From a bacterium (lineage in GTDB: Bacteria > Cyanobacteriota > Vampirovibrionia > Gastranaerophilales > Gastranaerophilaceae), in contig JAFYDY010000007.1 of NCBI GenBank assembly GCA_017544545.1, positions 1 to 36,551 of the forward strand: a DNA stretch of 36,551 nucleotides. The letters are read 5' to 3'. Positions 8,005 through 14,490 of the stretch are shown one piece after another. Each line of letters begins with the position of its first letter. Position 1 is the stretch's first letter. A program made the translations under genes and the position numbers. The notes below the pieces were generated by a model that was not told the origin of the DNA, searched no databases, and saw nothing but the letters and a program-made list of their open reading frames with translations.

Positions 8005-8505
8005 TTAAAAAGACGTCCAAAAAGCAGTAGTCTCAAACCTTTTGTCTTGCAATGACTCTAAATCTGCAATGACTATATTTACAAATGGCAAAATAGGAAT
8101 GGAATACTTTGTTCCCCCTTGGAAAGTTAATAACCCTGGATATATTCCCCCTGCTTTTGCATCGCGATAAACACTTGCAAACCCAAATTTGCATATTCCC
8201 ACAAATGGGCGATCATACCCCGTACCAGTTGCAGACATTATGTTCCAAAATTCGCCAGTTGTATATTCACTTTTTGCATCAGTAAATTCCCAAGTTAACT
8301 GCATTGTGTAATTATACAATCCAACTCTAGCAATAAATCCACTTAAATTTTGAACACGTCCATTATTGGCAGTCAAATAATCACTAAGAGGCACATCGCT
8401 TTGTGTAGGGTCACTGCTGCAAAGATATTCAATGCCGCTTAACGCATCGATTTGATTAACTGCGCCGCCTAAATACAAATTGTTTTTGCTATTCAAAAAT
8501 TCCAT
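8005..8505 (-). CDS. Unknown beta-rich protein, possibly virion-associated
   Basis: I do not recognise this protein. About 166 residues from the second ATG (8505), which has GGAG nine bases upstream inside the end of the previous gene; the first ATG is only three bases from that site. It is rich in aromatic and glycine residues (LYNYTMQLTWEFTD, GFASVYRDAKAGG, PGLLTFQGG) with no signal peptide or membrane helix, suggesting a beta-sandwich. It is co-transcribed with the 8512-8781 gene and closed by its own terminator before terS. Candidates are a head fibre or minor decoration, or an accessory cargo gene. Confidence 0.55.
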   Translation of the reverse strand: MEFLNSKNNLYLGGAVNQIDALSGIEYLCSSDPTQSDVPLSDYLTANNGRVQNLSGFIARVGLYNYTMQLTWEFTDAKSEYTTGEFWNIMSATGTGYDRPFVGICKFGFASVYRDAKAGGIYPGLLTFQGGTKYSIPILPFVNIVIADLESLQDKRFETTAFWTSF

Positions 8506-8511
8506 CTGCAT

Positions 8512-8781
8512 CTACTCCATTTTCAATATTGCTAGCTCACTAGCTATAGAATACGCCTTTACTGTTGTATTTTCTTTGTGTTTGTATCGCACAACCGAAA
8601 AAGGGATTTGGACATTACGCTGTGCTGTACTTTCACTGCTTGAAACAATCGTGTCGTAATTAATGCTTGATAACCCCACGTTTTGTAGTTCATAAGTTGC
8701 AGCATTGTCAAAACTGCCTAATGTATTTTCTATGATAGTTTCGATATCGACTTTTGCGCTTGTAATATTTGCATTACTCAT
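8512..8781 (-). CDS. Unknown small protein upstream of the beta-rich gene
   Basis: An 89-residue protein, Ser/Thr/Asn-rich, beginning MSNANITSAKVDIETIIENT. It contains alternating polar and hydrophobic segments (NVQIPFSVVRYKH) compatible with strands. Its stop precedes the next gene's start by a few bases, so the two form a pair. It has a good GAGGAGG site. It is flanked upstream by the terminator at 8850-8873, so the pair is transcriptionally isolated from the toxin-like locus. No family is recognised; a structural role is possible only by its proximity to the head genes. Confidence 0.5.
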   Translation of the reverse strand: MSNANITSAKVDIETIIENTLGSFDNAATYELQNVGLSSINYDTIVSSSESTAQRNVQIPFSVVRYKHKENTTVKAYSIASELAILKME

Positions 8782-8808
8782 TTTTTGGCCTCCTCAAATT
8801 TTTTTTGC

Positions 8809-8838
8809 TTGCATAAATCAAATTTTCTATGCTATAAT
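8809..8838 (+). promoter_or_regulatory. Promoter for plus-strand small RNA (module at 8.9 kb)
   Basis: TTGCAT at 8809-8814, an 18-base spacer and TATAAT at 8833-8838 with an extended TGC. It fires toward the end of the peptide gene at 8941-9126. A second candidate (TTGTAA, 17, TATAAT at 8936-8941) lies too close to the terminator to make a useful RNA. Confidence 0.7.
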
Positions 8839-8844
8839 ATCCAC

Positions 8845-8979
8845 ATAACAAAAAAGAGAGCTTTCGCTCTCTTAACAGCAGTCCGCTTTAAAGGCGGCGG
8901 CTTGCAACTTAATTGTAATTATAAATGTTTTACGATATAATTACCGTTGCTTACCTCTGCGAAAGGTGCAACGGTTTTT
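8845..8979 (+). ncRNA. Candidate antitoxin RNA convergent with the 8.9-kb peptide gene
   Basis: Predicted from a strong promoter (8809-8838) and an intrinsic terminator on the plus strand (CCGTTGC 8944-8950, GCAACGG 8968-8974, then five T). The RNA, about 135 nt, overlaps the last 39 bases of the opposing peptide gene, so it can pair with the 3' end of that mRNA as RatA does with TxpA or SR4 with BsrG. It contains GCGGCGGCTTGC at 8894-8905, whose reverse complement lies at 9156-9167 in the leader of the peptide gene. No experimental support; the layout is the evidence. Confidence 0.55.
8850..8873 (-). terminator. Intrinsic terminator for minus-strand transcription
   Basis: AAGAGAGC and GCTCTCTT form a perfect 8-bp stem with a four-base loop, followed by six T on the minus strand. 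A peptide mRNA ending here would include the 3' partner (8894-8905) of its own 5' leader repeat. Confidence 0.85.
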
Positions 8980-9126
8980 GTTTGTTTTTTTCGCTTTCAA
9001 TTCACTCATTTTTTGATTGAATTTGTAATCAAAAAACCAGTTTTGAAAACTAATAAACAGACCAAAAACATTGGCCGTTAATACAATGACTTCAAGGATT
9101 TCCTTGAGGTCTTTTTGTATTACCAT
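8941..9126 (-). CDS. Small membrane peptide, candidate type I toxin
   Basis: A 61-residue peptide from ATG 9126, preceded by GGGGGC; a longer frame to 9159 would start inside the leader hairpin. Residues about 10-32 (LEVIVLTANVFGLFISFQNW) form one membrane helix, and the tail is very basic (KAKKTNKNRCTFRRGKQR), like TxpA/BsrG-class or holin-like toxins. In the mRNA leader CCCC at 9148-9151 pairs with GGGG at 9135-9139, hiding the ribosome binding site. The last 12 codons are encoded by the terminator hairpin of the opposing RNA. A TATAAT with extended TGA lies at 9196-9201. It could instead be a small phage membrane protein with no toxin role. Confidence 0.55.
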   Translation of the reverse strand: MVIQKDLKEILEVIVLTANVFGLFISFQNWFFDYKFNQKMSELKAKKTNKNRCTFRRGKQR

Positions 9127-9195
9127 ACGCTTCGCCCCCTTTCTATTGGGGTTTAGCAAGCCGCCGCTGTCCTTTATCGCAAATGCTGTAAGTTT

Positions 9196-9204
9196 ATTAT
9201 ATCA
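9196..9204 (-). promoter_or_regulatory. Extended -10 promoter of the 8.9-kb peptide gene
   Basis: Minus strand reads TGATATAAT, an extended -10 element, with no good -35. Transcription would start near 9189 and include the 12-base leader repeat at 9156-9167. Confidence 0.55.
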
Positions 9205-9215
9205 TATCTCGAGCT

Positions 9216-9359
9216 TTATTCGCTTTTTTCGCGCATCATAAGCTCGATTTTTTCATCAATTCGCTTCATAACACTTCGGTGAAATTGACTAACAATGTCA
9301 ATCACCAGAGTAAAAATTAGTGTTATGGCAATACATAATTCAAATATCTTAAAAAGCAT
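9216..9359 (-). CDS. Small single-pass membrane protein
   Basis: A 47-residue peptide: MLFKIFELCIAITLIFTLVI gives one N-terminal membrane segment, then a cytoplasmic charged helix ending IELMMREKSE. Its ribosome binding site GAGGTG lies in the last codons of the preceding gene (9362-9553), so the two are coupled. It resembles small hydrophobic peptides of phage early operons; a holin-like or anti-holin role cannot be excluded but it is far from the lysis genes. Unrecognised family. Confidence 0.6.
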   Translation of the reverse strand: MLFKIFELCIAITLIFTLVIDIVSQFHRSVMKRIDEKIELMMREKSE

Positions 9360-9361
9360 GG

Positions 9362-9553
9362 TTACACCTCTTTTTGAGACTTATTTTCTAATATCTCATA
9401 CAAAAGCTTTAATGCTTCAACTTGCACCATAAAATCGTCTGAATCCGCAGCTCTTAGAAGCACATCAGCCAATAGTATCACTATTGTTTCATCATGTTCT
9501 GCGTACAACCTGTCTATTATTTCTTTTCTTTTCTCAAAAAAATTTTCTGCCAA
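9362..9553 (-). CDS. Small helical early protein, unknown function
   Basis: A 63-residue acidic, helical protein starting with TTG (MAENFFEKRKEIIDRLYAEH), preceded by AGAGGTG seven bases upstream. It has two amphipathic helices and no cysteines. It lies downstream of an intrinsic terminator (9580-9607), so it may be made from its own promoter or by readthrough. It is translationally linked to the small membrane protein that follows. No family recognised. Confidence 0.6.
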   Translation of the reverse strand: MAENFFEKRKEIIDRLYAEHDETIVILLADVLLRAADSDDFMVQVEALKLLYEILENKSQKEV

Positions 9554-9579
9554 TTTATTACACCTCTTTTTTTTGCACC

Positions 9580-9607
9580 AAAAAACGAGCCTCCGTCAAA
9601 GCTCGTT
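9580..9607 (-). terminator. Intrinsic terminator closing the early operon
   Basis: Minus strand AACGAGC / GCTCGTT stem with a ten-base loop and a run of six T. It follows the 9681-9908 gene and probably ends most early transcription from the divergent promoter near 17.9 kb. Confidence 0.8.
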
Positions 9608-9680
9608 GTTTTTGTGTGTCAAAATATACATAATTCAAAGGAGAGTTCGCTATGAAAAACAAAATAAGTGTTTGTTTGGT

Positions 9681-9908
9681 TTAGCGTGCTACGTATTTTA
9701 CTTTTGGCTCTTGAATATTTTCTTGAGCCTTGTTTAATTCATCGGCTTTTTGTTTGTATATATCAAACATACGCGATAATTCTTTATCACGAAATATACT
9801 AGCTTTCTCTTGATCAAAACCACAGCTAACTATTTCGTTTATGTCATTTCTAACATCTTCAAAAGTACGGCCATTAATTATAACTTTGCGCTCTTCAATC
9901 TTTTCCAC
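9681..9908 (-). CDS. Small helical protein after the late regulator, unknown
   Basis: A 75-residue protein started at GTG 9908. It has a short beta opening (KVIINGRTFEDVRNDIN) followed by long charged helices (KELSRMFDIYKQKADELNKA). It is the last gene before the early-operon terminator and directly follows the ArpU-like gene, so it could be a small regulator or partner of it. No recognised family, no membrane segment, no cysteine cluster. Confidence 0.6.
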   Translation of the reverse strand: MEKIEERKVIINGRTFEDVRNDINEIVSCGFDQEKASIFRDKELSRMFDIYKQKADELNKAQENIQEPKVKYVAR

Positions 9909-10001
9909 GTAGCACTCACCTCACTAATTGTTTTGGTTATCCTTGCATTATTTATTATATGCAACATAAAGCCAACATTTCCAACAAGTTCTATTGAGAC
10001 T

Positions 10002-10400
10002 TCAACGAGACTTCAAGTATCTATAACAAGCCATTTGAACAGTTGCTTCTGTATTCCCGCCACCAACATAACACGCTATTGCTTCCCACTTTTTGCAGTC
10101 AATAAATCTCAGTTTAAATATCAATCTCAAAAAACAATCATCAATCGACTCAATAAAATGCATCAATCGTTTTTCCTCGTAAACCCTTTTTAGCTTTTTA
10201 AACTCTAGCATCTCTTCCAAGTCAACAATGGTAGCGACTTTTTCCGCCATTATGTCATGCGTCATTGATTTACTTTTAGGCATATCGCTATACCTCGAAG
10301 TAGTTTTTAACTCGACCATTTTCAAATCTTTTAACCGCCTTGAATCCCTCTGTATTTCACGATTTAAGTAATAAAGCTGTGATAATTCTTTTAATGTCAT
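10002..10400 (-). CDS. Late-gene transcription regulator, DUF1492/ArpU-like
   Basis: A 132-residue helical protein. It starts MTLKELSQLYYLNREIQRD and has a long amphipathic helix, then a C-terminal sigma-70-region-4-like helix-turn-helix (LRLIFKLRFIDCKKWEAIACYVGG followed by EATVQMACYRYLK). These are features of the ArpU/RinA/DUF1492 family that activate packaging and structural genes at the end of early transcription. Its position as nearly the last early gene, just before terminase, fits. The start overlaps the preceding stop in an ATGA arrangement. Its target promoter is not identifiable here. Confidence 0.8.
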   Translation of the reverse strand: MTLKELSQLYYLNREIQRDSRRLKDLKMVELKTTSRYSDMPKSKSMTHDIMAEKVATIVDLEEMLEFKKLKRVYEEKRLMHFIESIDDCFLRLIFKLRFIDCKKWEAIACYVGGGNTEATVQMACYRYLKSR

Positions 10401-10672
10401 TTTAGCGCCCCCCGTAAAACACTATTGATAATCCCTTGAATGCAACAAGGAATGTCAATTTCATCTGTACATGAACAAGAAAGATATTGCTTTTCGAAAC
10501 CACAAAAATCACTGCAAACGGAATAACCATTTTTTTCTTTGGTTACGTAAATGCATAAATTCTCATCCTCTAAATCCAAAAATCGAAATACTAATTCATC
10601 CGTTTTGTCATTAATTTGATTTTGAATTATTTCACTATCAAGCCAATCCAAATATATTTTTTTTGCGTCCAT
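10397..10672 (-). CDS. Small cysteine-rich early protein
   Basis: A 91-residue protein from ATG 10672 (AGAGGTGAGACA upstream); the longer open frame to 10714 overlaps the previous gene and is not needed. It starts MDAKKIYLDWLDSEIIQNQI. The middle carries CSDFCGFEKQYLSCSC and later CC, six cysteines in about 30 residues, suggesting metal binding. It overlaps the late-regulator gene by 4 nt. Function unknown; a small zinc-binding regulator of host or phage transcription is one possibility. Confidence 0.6.
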   Translation of the reverse strand: MDAKKIYLDWLDSEIIQNQINDKTDELVFRFLDLEDENLCIYVTKEKNGYSVCSDFCGFEKQYLSCSCTDEIDIPCCIQGIINSVLRGALK

Positions 10673-10683
10673 TGTCTCACCTC

Positions 10684-10926
10684 TTAATGATATTTTGGGA
10701 AAGTTATTCCACACTCATCTTTCAACGCTTTTTCTATGTCTTCAACCTTTAGCCAATCGTCTTTTATGTCTTCCCATAACGTATCCCAAGTTTCCCAAAA
10801 ACTATCGAGTTTCTCACGGTCAAAATCAAATTTATCATGCAAAACCCAAAGCACAGAAAAGGCTATGCTATCAAACCAATTTTGGAATTTAGCCCTTTGA
10901 ATTTCTCTATCACGTCTAGCACTCAA
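10684..10926 (-). CDS. Conserved-type small early phage protein
   Basis: An 80-residue protein with TTG start at 10926, AGGAGG eight bases upstream and located across the end of the Myb-like gene. The pattern is a basic N-terminal RxREIQRAKFQ helix, a hydrophobic DSIAFSVLWVLHDKFDF segment and an acidic Trp-rich helix (SFWETWDTLWEDIKDDW). Similar short proteins are common in early operons of Bacillota phages and have no known role. It is not a membrane protein despite the aromatic content. Confidence 0.6.
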   Translation of the reverse strand: MSARRDREIQRAKFQNWFDSIAFSVLWVLHDKFDFDREKLDSFWETWDTLWEDIKDDWLKVEDIEKALKDECGITFPKYH

Positions 10927-10927
10927 T

Positions 10928-11941
10928 TCAATTACCTCCTCCCAAACAATTAGTGCAATCGGGCATTGTGCAATTTAAGCACATATTTATTTTTTGCTTA
11001 TCATCGAAAGATTCTTTTCTACTCATTCCGTTTAAACCTAATTCTTTTCTGCTTTTCTGTCTGATTTTGTAATAGCTAGCCATTGAGCGAACTGTTGCTA
11101 ATGAGCGCTCTAATTTTTTTGCGCACTCTAGCCAACTAATTCCGTTATCCGCGCAATATCTCATATATTCTTTTTCTTTGTCTGTCCATTTTCGAAGATT
11201 ATGCCCAATAGGAAAACCCAAATAATAAGCACGCATTTTTATGGCTCCTGCAGTCCTATTTAATTTTTTCGCACACTCAGCCAATGACAACCCATTCAGC
11301 AAATATTTTTTAAGTTTTTTATCTTCGGTTTCTAGCCATCTTTTCCCTCGTGGCTTTTTAGGCAAAAACCCAAATATCTTCGCTTGCCTTTTAATCTCAT
11401 AAATATTTCTGCCCAATTTATTTGCGCATTCTTCTAAGCTCATTTTTGCTTGCAATTCTTTTTTTAGGTTTTCTTTTTCTTCCTGCGTCCATACTCTCCG
11501 TTTTTTAGTTTCCAACCCTAATTCATGTGCTTTTTTATATATCGTAGTTAAACCCTTTCCAAGCTTAGTAGCGCAAAAAGACCACTTAACATCGTTTTGA
11601 ACACAATATCTTAAATAATCTATTTCGTTCTGTTTCCACCGTTTTCTGCCTGTAATTTTCAAGCCTAATTTTTTAACTTTTTGTCTAACATTCGAAATTG
11701 ATTTTTTAAACATTTTAGCGCATTCGATTAAATCAATATTGTTTTCTAATGCCTTTTTTAGCTTGCTTTCCTCTGCTTGTGTCCATTTGCAAGAGTTCGA
11801 TAATCCTAATTTCCACTTTACATAATAGACGCTATTTACCGGCCTATTTAATTTTTTTGCGCAAGTTTCATACCGAATACCATTTTCTGCACAGTAGCGA
11901 ACATACTCAACTTCACTTTGCAACCATTTTTCACCGCTCAA
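10928..11941 (-). CDS. Six tandem Myb/SANT-like repeats, putative DNA-binding protein
   Basis: About 337 residues if begun at TTG 11941, six bases after a GGGGGGG site; ATGs at 11947 and 11956 are in frame but badly spaced, so the start is uncertain. Six repeats of about 50 residues fill most of the protein. Each has an opening Trp (KW/RW), an acidic-basic helix, then ECAKKL or similar and a third helix ending LGL or LGF. Repeats 1, 3 and 6 share YxRYC-NG, repeats 2, 4 and 5 share LKK-L. The C-terminus has CLNCTMPDCTNC, a possible zinc knuckle. Each repeat resembles a Myb/SANT or GcrA-like helix-turn-helix, so the protein may read an extended DNA site. Function unknown. Confidence 0.7.
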   Translation of the reverse strand: MSGEKWLQSEVEYVRYCAENGIRYETCAKKLNRPVNSVYYVKWKLGLSNSCKWTQAEESKLKKALENNIDLIECAKMFKKSISNVRQKVKKLGLKITGRKRWKQNEIDYLRYCVQNDVKWSFCATKLGKGLTTIYKKAHELGLETKKRRVWTQEEKENLKKELQAKMSLEECANKLGRNIYEIKRQAKIFGFLPKKPRGKRWLETEDKKLKKYLLNGLSLAECAKKLNRTAGAIKMRAYYLGFPIGHNLRKWTDKEKEYMRYCADNGISWLECAKKLERSLATVRSMASYYKIRQKSRKELGLNGMSRKESFDDKQKINMCLNCTMPDCTNCLGGGN

Positions 11942-12065
11942 AGCCATCCCCCCCATATAGCAATTTAAACCTATCAAATTTTCGTTTTATCTTTTTAGTG
12001 ATAAATAATACTACTAAGACATAAACTTTTTAACACAGATTAAATTTGCCGCCTTAGATTTGATT

Positions 12066-12386
12066 CTAAACTTCTGTGATTTGTATCCCGTGAAAATACA
12101 ACATCAATTTTCTTTTGATTTTATAAACGTCGGTCCGCATTCCTTTGACGTCTTCGACAACCATTTGCCCCGTCTCACAATCGGTATAAACAAAATCAGC
12201 GACGTAAAAACACGCTCTTTCACCTTTCTGTTTTGGTATGAGCTCAAATTTGACTTGCAGTTGCAAATCTTTTATAAGCCCTTGGGTTTGTAACAAACAA
12301 AGTTCTTTAAACCTCGTAGCCTCTTTTTTAGAATCAAACTTTTTACCGTCCACTATTGTTTTTTTACTGCGATACTTTCTGTACAA
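12066..12386 (-). CDS. DUF1064 nuclease-like recombination protein
   Basis: About 106 residues. I choose TTG 12386 (MYRKYRSKKT), eight bases after GGCGG, because family members begin at this point; an open frame continues to 12422 inside the previous gene. The PF06356 pattern is clear: FDSKKEATRFKELCLL, ERACFYVADFVYTD, VVEDVKG and YKIKRKL, with the Glu, Asp and Lys arrangement of a PD-(D/E)xK nuclease fold. It may act as a Holliday-junction or recombination nuclease alongside ERF and SSB. It overlaps the DUF1599 gene. Confidence 0.8.
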   Translation of the reverse strand: MYRKYRSKKTIVDGKKFDSKKEATRFKELCLLQTQGLIKDLQLQVKFELIPKQKGERACFYVADFVYTDCETGQMVVEDVKGMRTDVYKIKRKLMLYFHGIQITEV

Positions 12387-12652
12387 CGCTTTATCCGCCT
12401 TTCTATTCCCTCCATAATGCAATAATTTGCTAAATCAAAAAGCGTATTTTCTATGGATTCATCTTCAACTTGTCTTTCTTTGCCGCTTAAAAGTGTTTTA
12501 AGCCTACGAAATTTAATCTCTATGAAAAATAATATTGCATCCGGATATTCTTCTCTTAGTCTTGCGAATGCGTCCCCATAATCACTATTTTTGCGTTTGA
12601 AAATTTCGTTTAGCTCTTTGCAAATGTCTAAATGCATTTGGACTTTGTCCAT
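12353..12652 (-). CDS. DUF1599-like nucleotide-metabolism protein
   Basis: A 99-residue protein matching the PF07659 layout: KNSDYGDAFARL near the start, RRLKTLLSG in the middle and ESIENTLFDLANYCIM near the end. The acidic residues are arranged as in MazG-like all-alpha NTP pyrophosphatases, so a nucleotide-sanitising or nucleotide-pool role is likely but unproven for this family. It lies between the replisome organiser and the DUF1064 gene. Start ATG with AAGGAG. Confidence 0.85.
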   Translation of the reverse strand: MDKVQMHLDICKELNEIFKRKNSDYGDAFARLREEYPDAILFFIEIKFRRLKTLLSGKERQVEDESIENTLFDLANYCIMEGIERRIKRCTESIAVKKQ

Positions 12653-12680
12653 TACAAAATCAACTCCTTAAAAATTTTTA

Positions 12681-13577
12681 TTAGTCTTCCATGGCTAATC
12701 GCTCAATTTCTTCAAAGTCATATTCTCTAGGTTTAAAATTTTGAAACTTACTAGTTGATTTATTGCTGGGTTTTTTAGCAGGTTGATTTAAATATGATTC
12801 AAACTTAGTAGAAAATAGAGTTACTGGGCGTAAATATTTATACATACTCGGATCATTAACCCACTCAATAGTTTTTTTATCGATCACGTTTTTAAAATCA
12901 TCGATTGTAAATCCCTCTTTTAGTCTTGCGTTAACTAGCTCTAATGTTTTTTTATTTTCGGCTTTATAACGTGTATTTAATTTGGCATTCAAATAATCAA
13001 TTATGGTCTTGACTTTTGCTTTTAGGTTTTGTGCTTTTTTGGTTTTTAAAGGTGGTGAATTTGGTTTTTCAAGACAAGATATATCTTTAGATATATCTTT
13101 ATATATCTCTTTCTCTATCTCTATCTCTACGTTTGGTTTTTGTTTCATTTTTTCTCGTTGTTGTTGCATTGCAATTTCATTGTTGTTGCATTGCAACATT
13201 TTTTGATTGTTTTGTTTAGCCCTATATTCTCTTGAACGTTGAGCGCTAGCCGTTTCAGAGCCTATTAAATCTTGCACAGCCAATAGCATTATTGAACCAT
13301 CATCTAAAACTGATGCAAGATTAATTTTTATCAAAGCTGGGATAAGCAACTTTAATGCATTTATATCCTCACTCAATGAAAGTGATAATTCTTCTTCAAT
13401 GGTTGGAAACATATTGTCGTATTGCAACAAACCATTTGTTGTCAAACTATTTAATTGCATATGCAAATAAACATTCACCAATTTATCGCCATCTGGCAAC
13501 GAACGTAAATATTTTGTTGTCTTTAACTCGAAAAAATTTGACATCAATCTAAGCCAATAATATCTTTTGATTTCCAC
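12681..13577 (-). CDS. Phage replisome organiser (lytic replication initiator/helicase loader)
   Basis: A 298-residue protein with a GTG start after AGAGGTG. Residues 1-120 match the Phage_rep_org_N winged-helix pattern (RYYWLRLMSNFF through SLTTNGLLQYDN, and SREYRAKQ). A low-complexity Gln/Lys linker follows, then a C-terminal Phg_2220_C domain at about 185-270 (IIDYLNAKLNTRYK, LKEGFTIDDFKNVIDKK, YLRPVTLFSTKFESYLNQ). Such proteins bind the phage lytic origin and recruit the host helicase. Its presence beside a separate Rep_3 plasmid initiator implies two modes of replication: lytic and plasmid maintenance. Confidence 0.88.
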   Translation of the reverse strand: MEIKRYYWLRLMSNFFELKTTKYLRSLPDGDKLVNVYLHMQLNSLTTNGLLQYDNMFPTIEEELSLSLSEDINALKLLIPALIKINLASVLDDGSIMLLAVQDLIGSETASAQRSREYRAKQNNQKMLQCNNNEIAMQQQREKMKQKPNVEIEIEKEIYKDISKDISCLEKPNSPPLKTKKAQNLKAKVKTIIDYLNAKLNTRYKAENKKTLELVNARLKEGFTIDDFKNVIDKKTIEWVNDPSMYKYLRPVTLFSTKFESYLNQPAKKPSNKSTSKFQNFKPREYDFEEIERLAMED

Positions 13578-13627
13578 GTTATCACCTCTTTTGCTTTATC
13601 GTTTCTAAAATTTCATTGCCAAAATGT

Positions 13628-13957
13628 TTAACGCTGTAATTCTTGCCATAGCTTTTCTTCATCAAATTTAAAATATTTTTTCTCTGAAAGCCCCAAATTA
13701 CAGTAATCTATAATGCCAACGCTTTTTAATTCAAATAATTCATCTCTTAATTGCTTTTCATCAAGCCCCGTATTATCCTTAAACTTTTTTATTGTGGTAT
13801 AAAAAAAGCCATTTACTAATTCTTTTTTTTGCTGGCAACAACTTTGTTGATTTATTAATTCAATGATTATCGCAGCACGGGCCAATCCAAATCTTTTTAG
13901 CAACTTTTTATTTATAACTAATGCGTTATTTGGCTCTAAAAGCTCAACCCAATTCAT
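13628..13957 (-). CDS. Winged-helix replication-associated protein
   Basis: A 109-residue protein from ATG 13957 with AAGGGGGTG six bases upstream; an in-frame codon nine bases earlier lacks a site. The pattern is NNALVINKKLLKRFGLARAA, then GFFYTTIKKFKDNTGLDEKQ and LFELKSVGIIDYCNLG, that is, a winged helix of the kind seen in phage DnaD-like or initiator N-termini. It is encoded between SSB and the replisome organiser and probably assists primosome assembly or regulates the replication block. CCQQKK at about 43 is a cysteine pair of unknown importance. Confidence 0.65.
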   Translation of the reverse strand: MNWVELLEPNNALVINKKLLKRFGLARAAIIIELINQQSCCQQKKELVNGFFYTTIKKFKDNTGLDEKQLRDELFELKSVGIIDYCNLGLSEKKYFKFDEEKLWQELQR

Positions 13958-13972
13958 AGCAAACACCCCCTT

Positions 13973-14359
13973 TTAAAATGGCAAATAATCATCTTCGCTA
14001 TCTGCTTTTGGCTCACTATTGATATTTTCTTTAGCTTCATTTTTGCTTTGCGCAAACTCTTGATTTTCTAAAACCACATAAGCTTTATAAACCGTCTTAT
14101 CCTCTTGGTTTTTGTAACTGTCAATTTGCAACCTTCCACTCACACAAACTCGCATTCCCTTTTTGAAATATTCGTTTGCAAACTCCCCGGCTTTGCCAAA
14201 TGCAACGCAATTAATAAAATCCGTATTTTGCGCCCCCTCTTTTTTGCGCTGCCTATCAACTGCAATAGTGTATCTAACTACTGCTACCGGATTTTCAGCT
14301 TGCGAATATCTCAACTCTGGATCCCTGACTAATCTACCCATCAAAATTATTTTATTCAT
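13973..14359 (-). CDS. ssb: Single-stranded DNA-binding protein
   Basis: A 128-residue SSB. The OB-fold pattern MNKIILMGRLVRDPELRYSQ, then VVRYTIAVDR, FINCVAFGKAGEFANEYFKKG and VSGRLQIDSYK is complete. The acidic tail DSEDDYLPF matches the partner-binding tip of bacterial SSB. It would coat single strands and recruit replication and recombination proteins, working with the ERF annealing protein encoded upstream. The upstream 130 bases hold a long inverted repeat. Confidence 0.95.
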   Translation of the reverse strand: MNKIILMGRLVRDPELRYSQAENPVAVVRYTIAVDRQRKKEGAQNTDFINCVAFGKAGEFANEYFKKGMRVCVSGRLQIDSYKNQEDKTVYKAYVVLENQEFAQSKNEAKENINSEPKADSEDDYLPF

Positions 14360-14386
14360 TTGAAAAATACCCCCTATATTATTTGC

Positions 14387-14479
14387 GCTAATATAACGTA
14401 CCTAGATTTTATTTTTCGTTTTAGGCGATAAAAATTACCTATAACAATTTAAAATAAAAATTAGGCACATTATATTAGC
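14387..14479. repeat. Long imperfect inverted repeat upstream of ssb
   Basis: Arms of 30 bases at 14387-14416 and 14450-14479 match at 25 positions (outer ends GCTAATATAA and TTATATTAGC), with a 33-base AT-rich loop. The stretch between the ankyrin gene and ssb holds nothing else. It may be a cruciform or hairpin in the early mRNA, a small non-autonomous element, or part of a lytic origin. It is not a standard terminator, since no T-run follows on either strand. Confidence 0.7.
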
Positions 14480-14490
14480 GGATTTGGCTA

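Noticed and set aside
8913-8941. Second plus-strand promoter TTGTAA-17-TATAAT as the antitoxin promoter
   Set aside because: It would start only about 30 bases before the terminator; the upstream promoter at 8809-8838 makes a more sensible RNA.
9651-9683. Plus-strand ten-codon frame MKNKISVCLV with GGAGAG site
   Set aside because: Too short, no conserved features and no clear promoter; probably chance next to a terminator.
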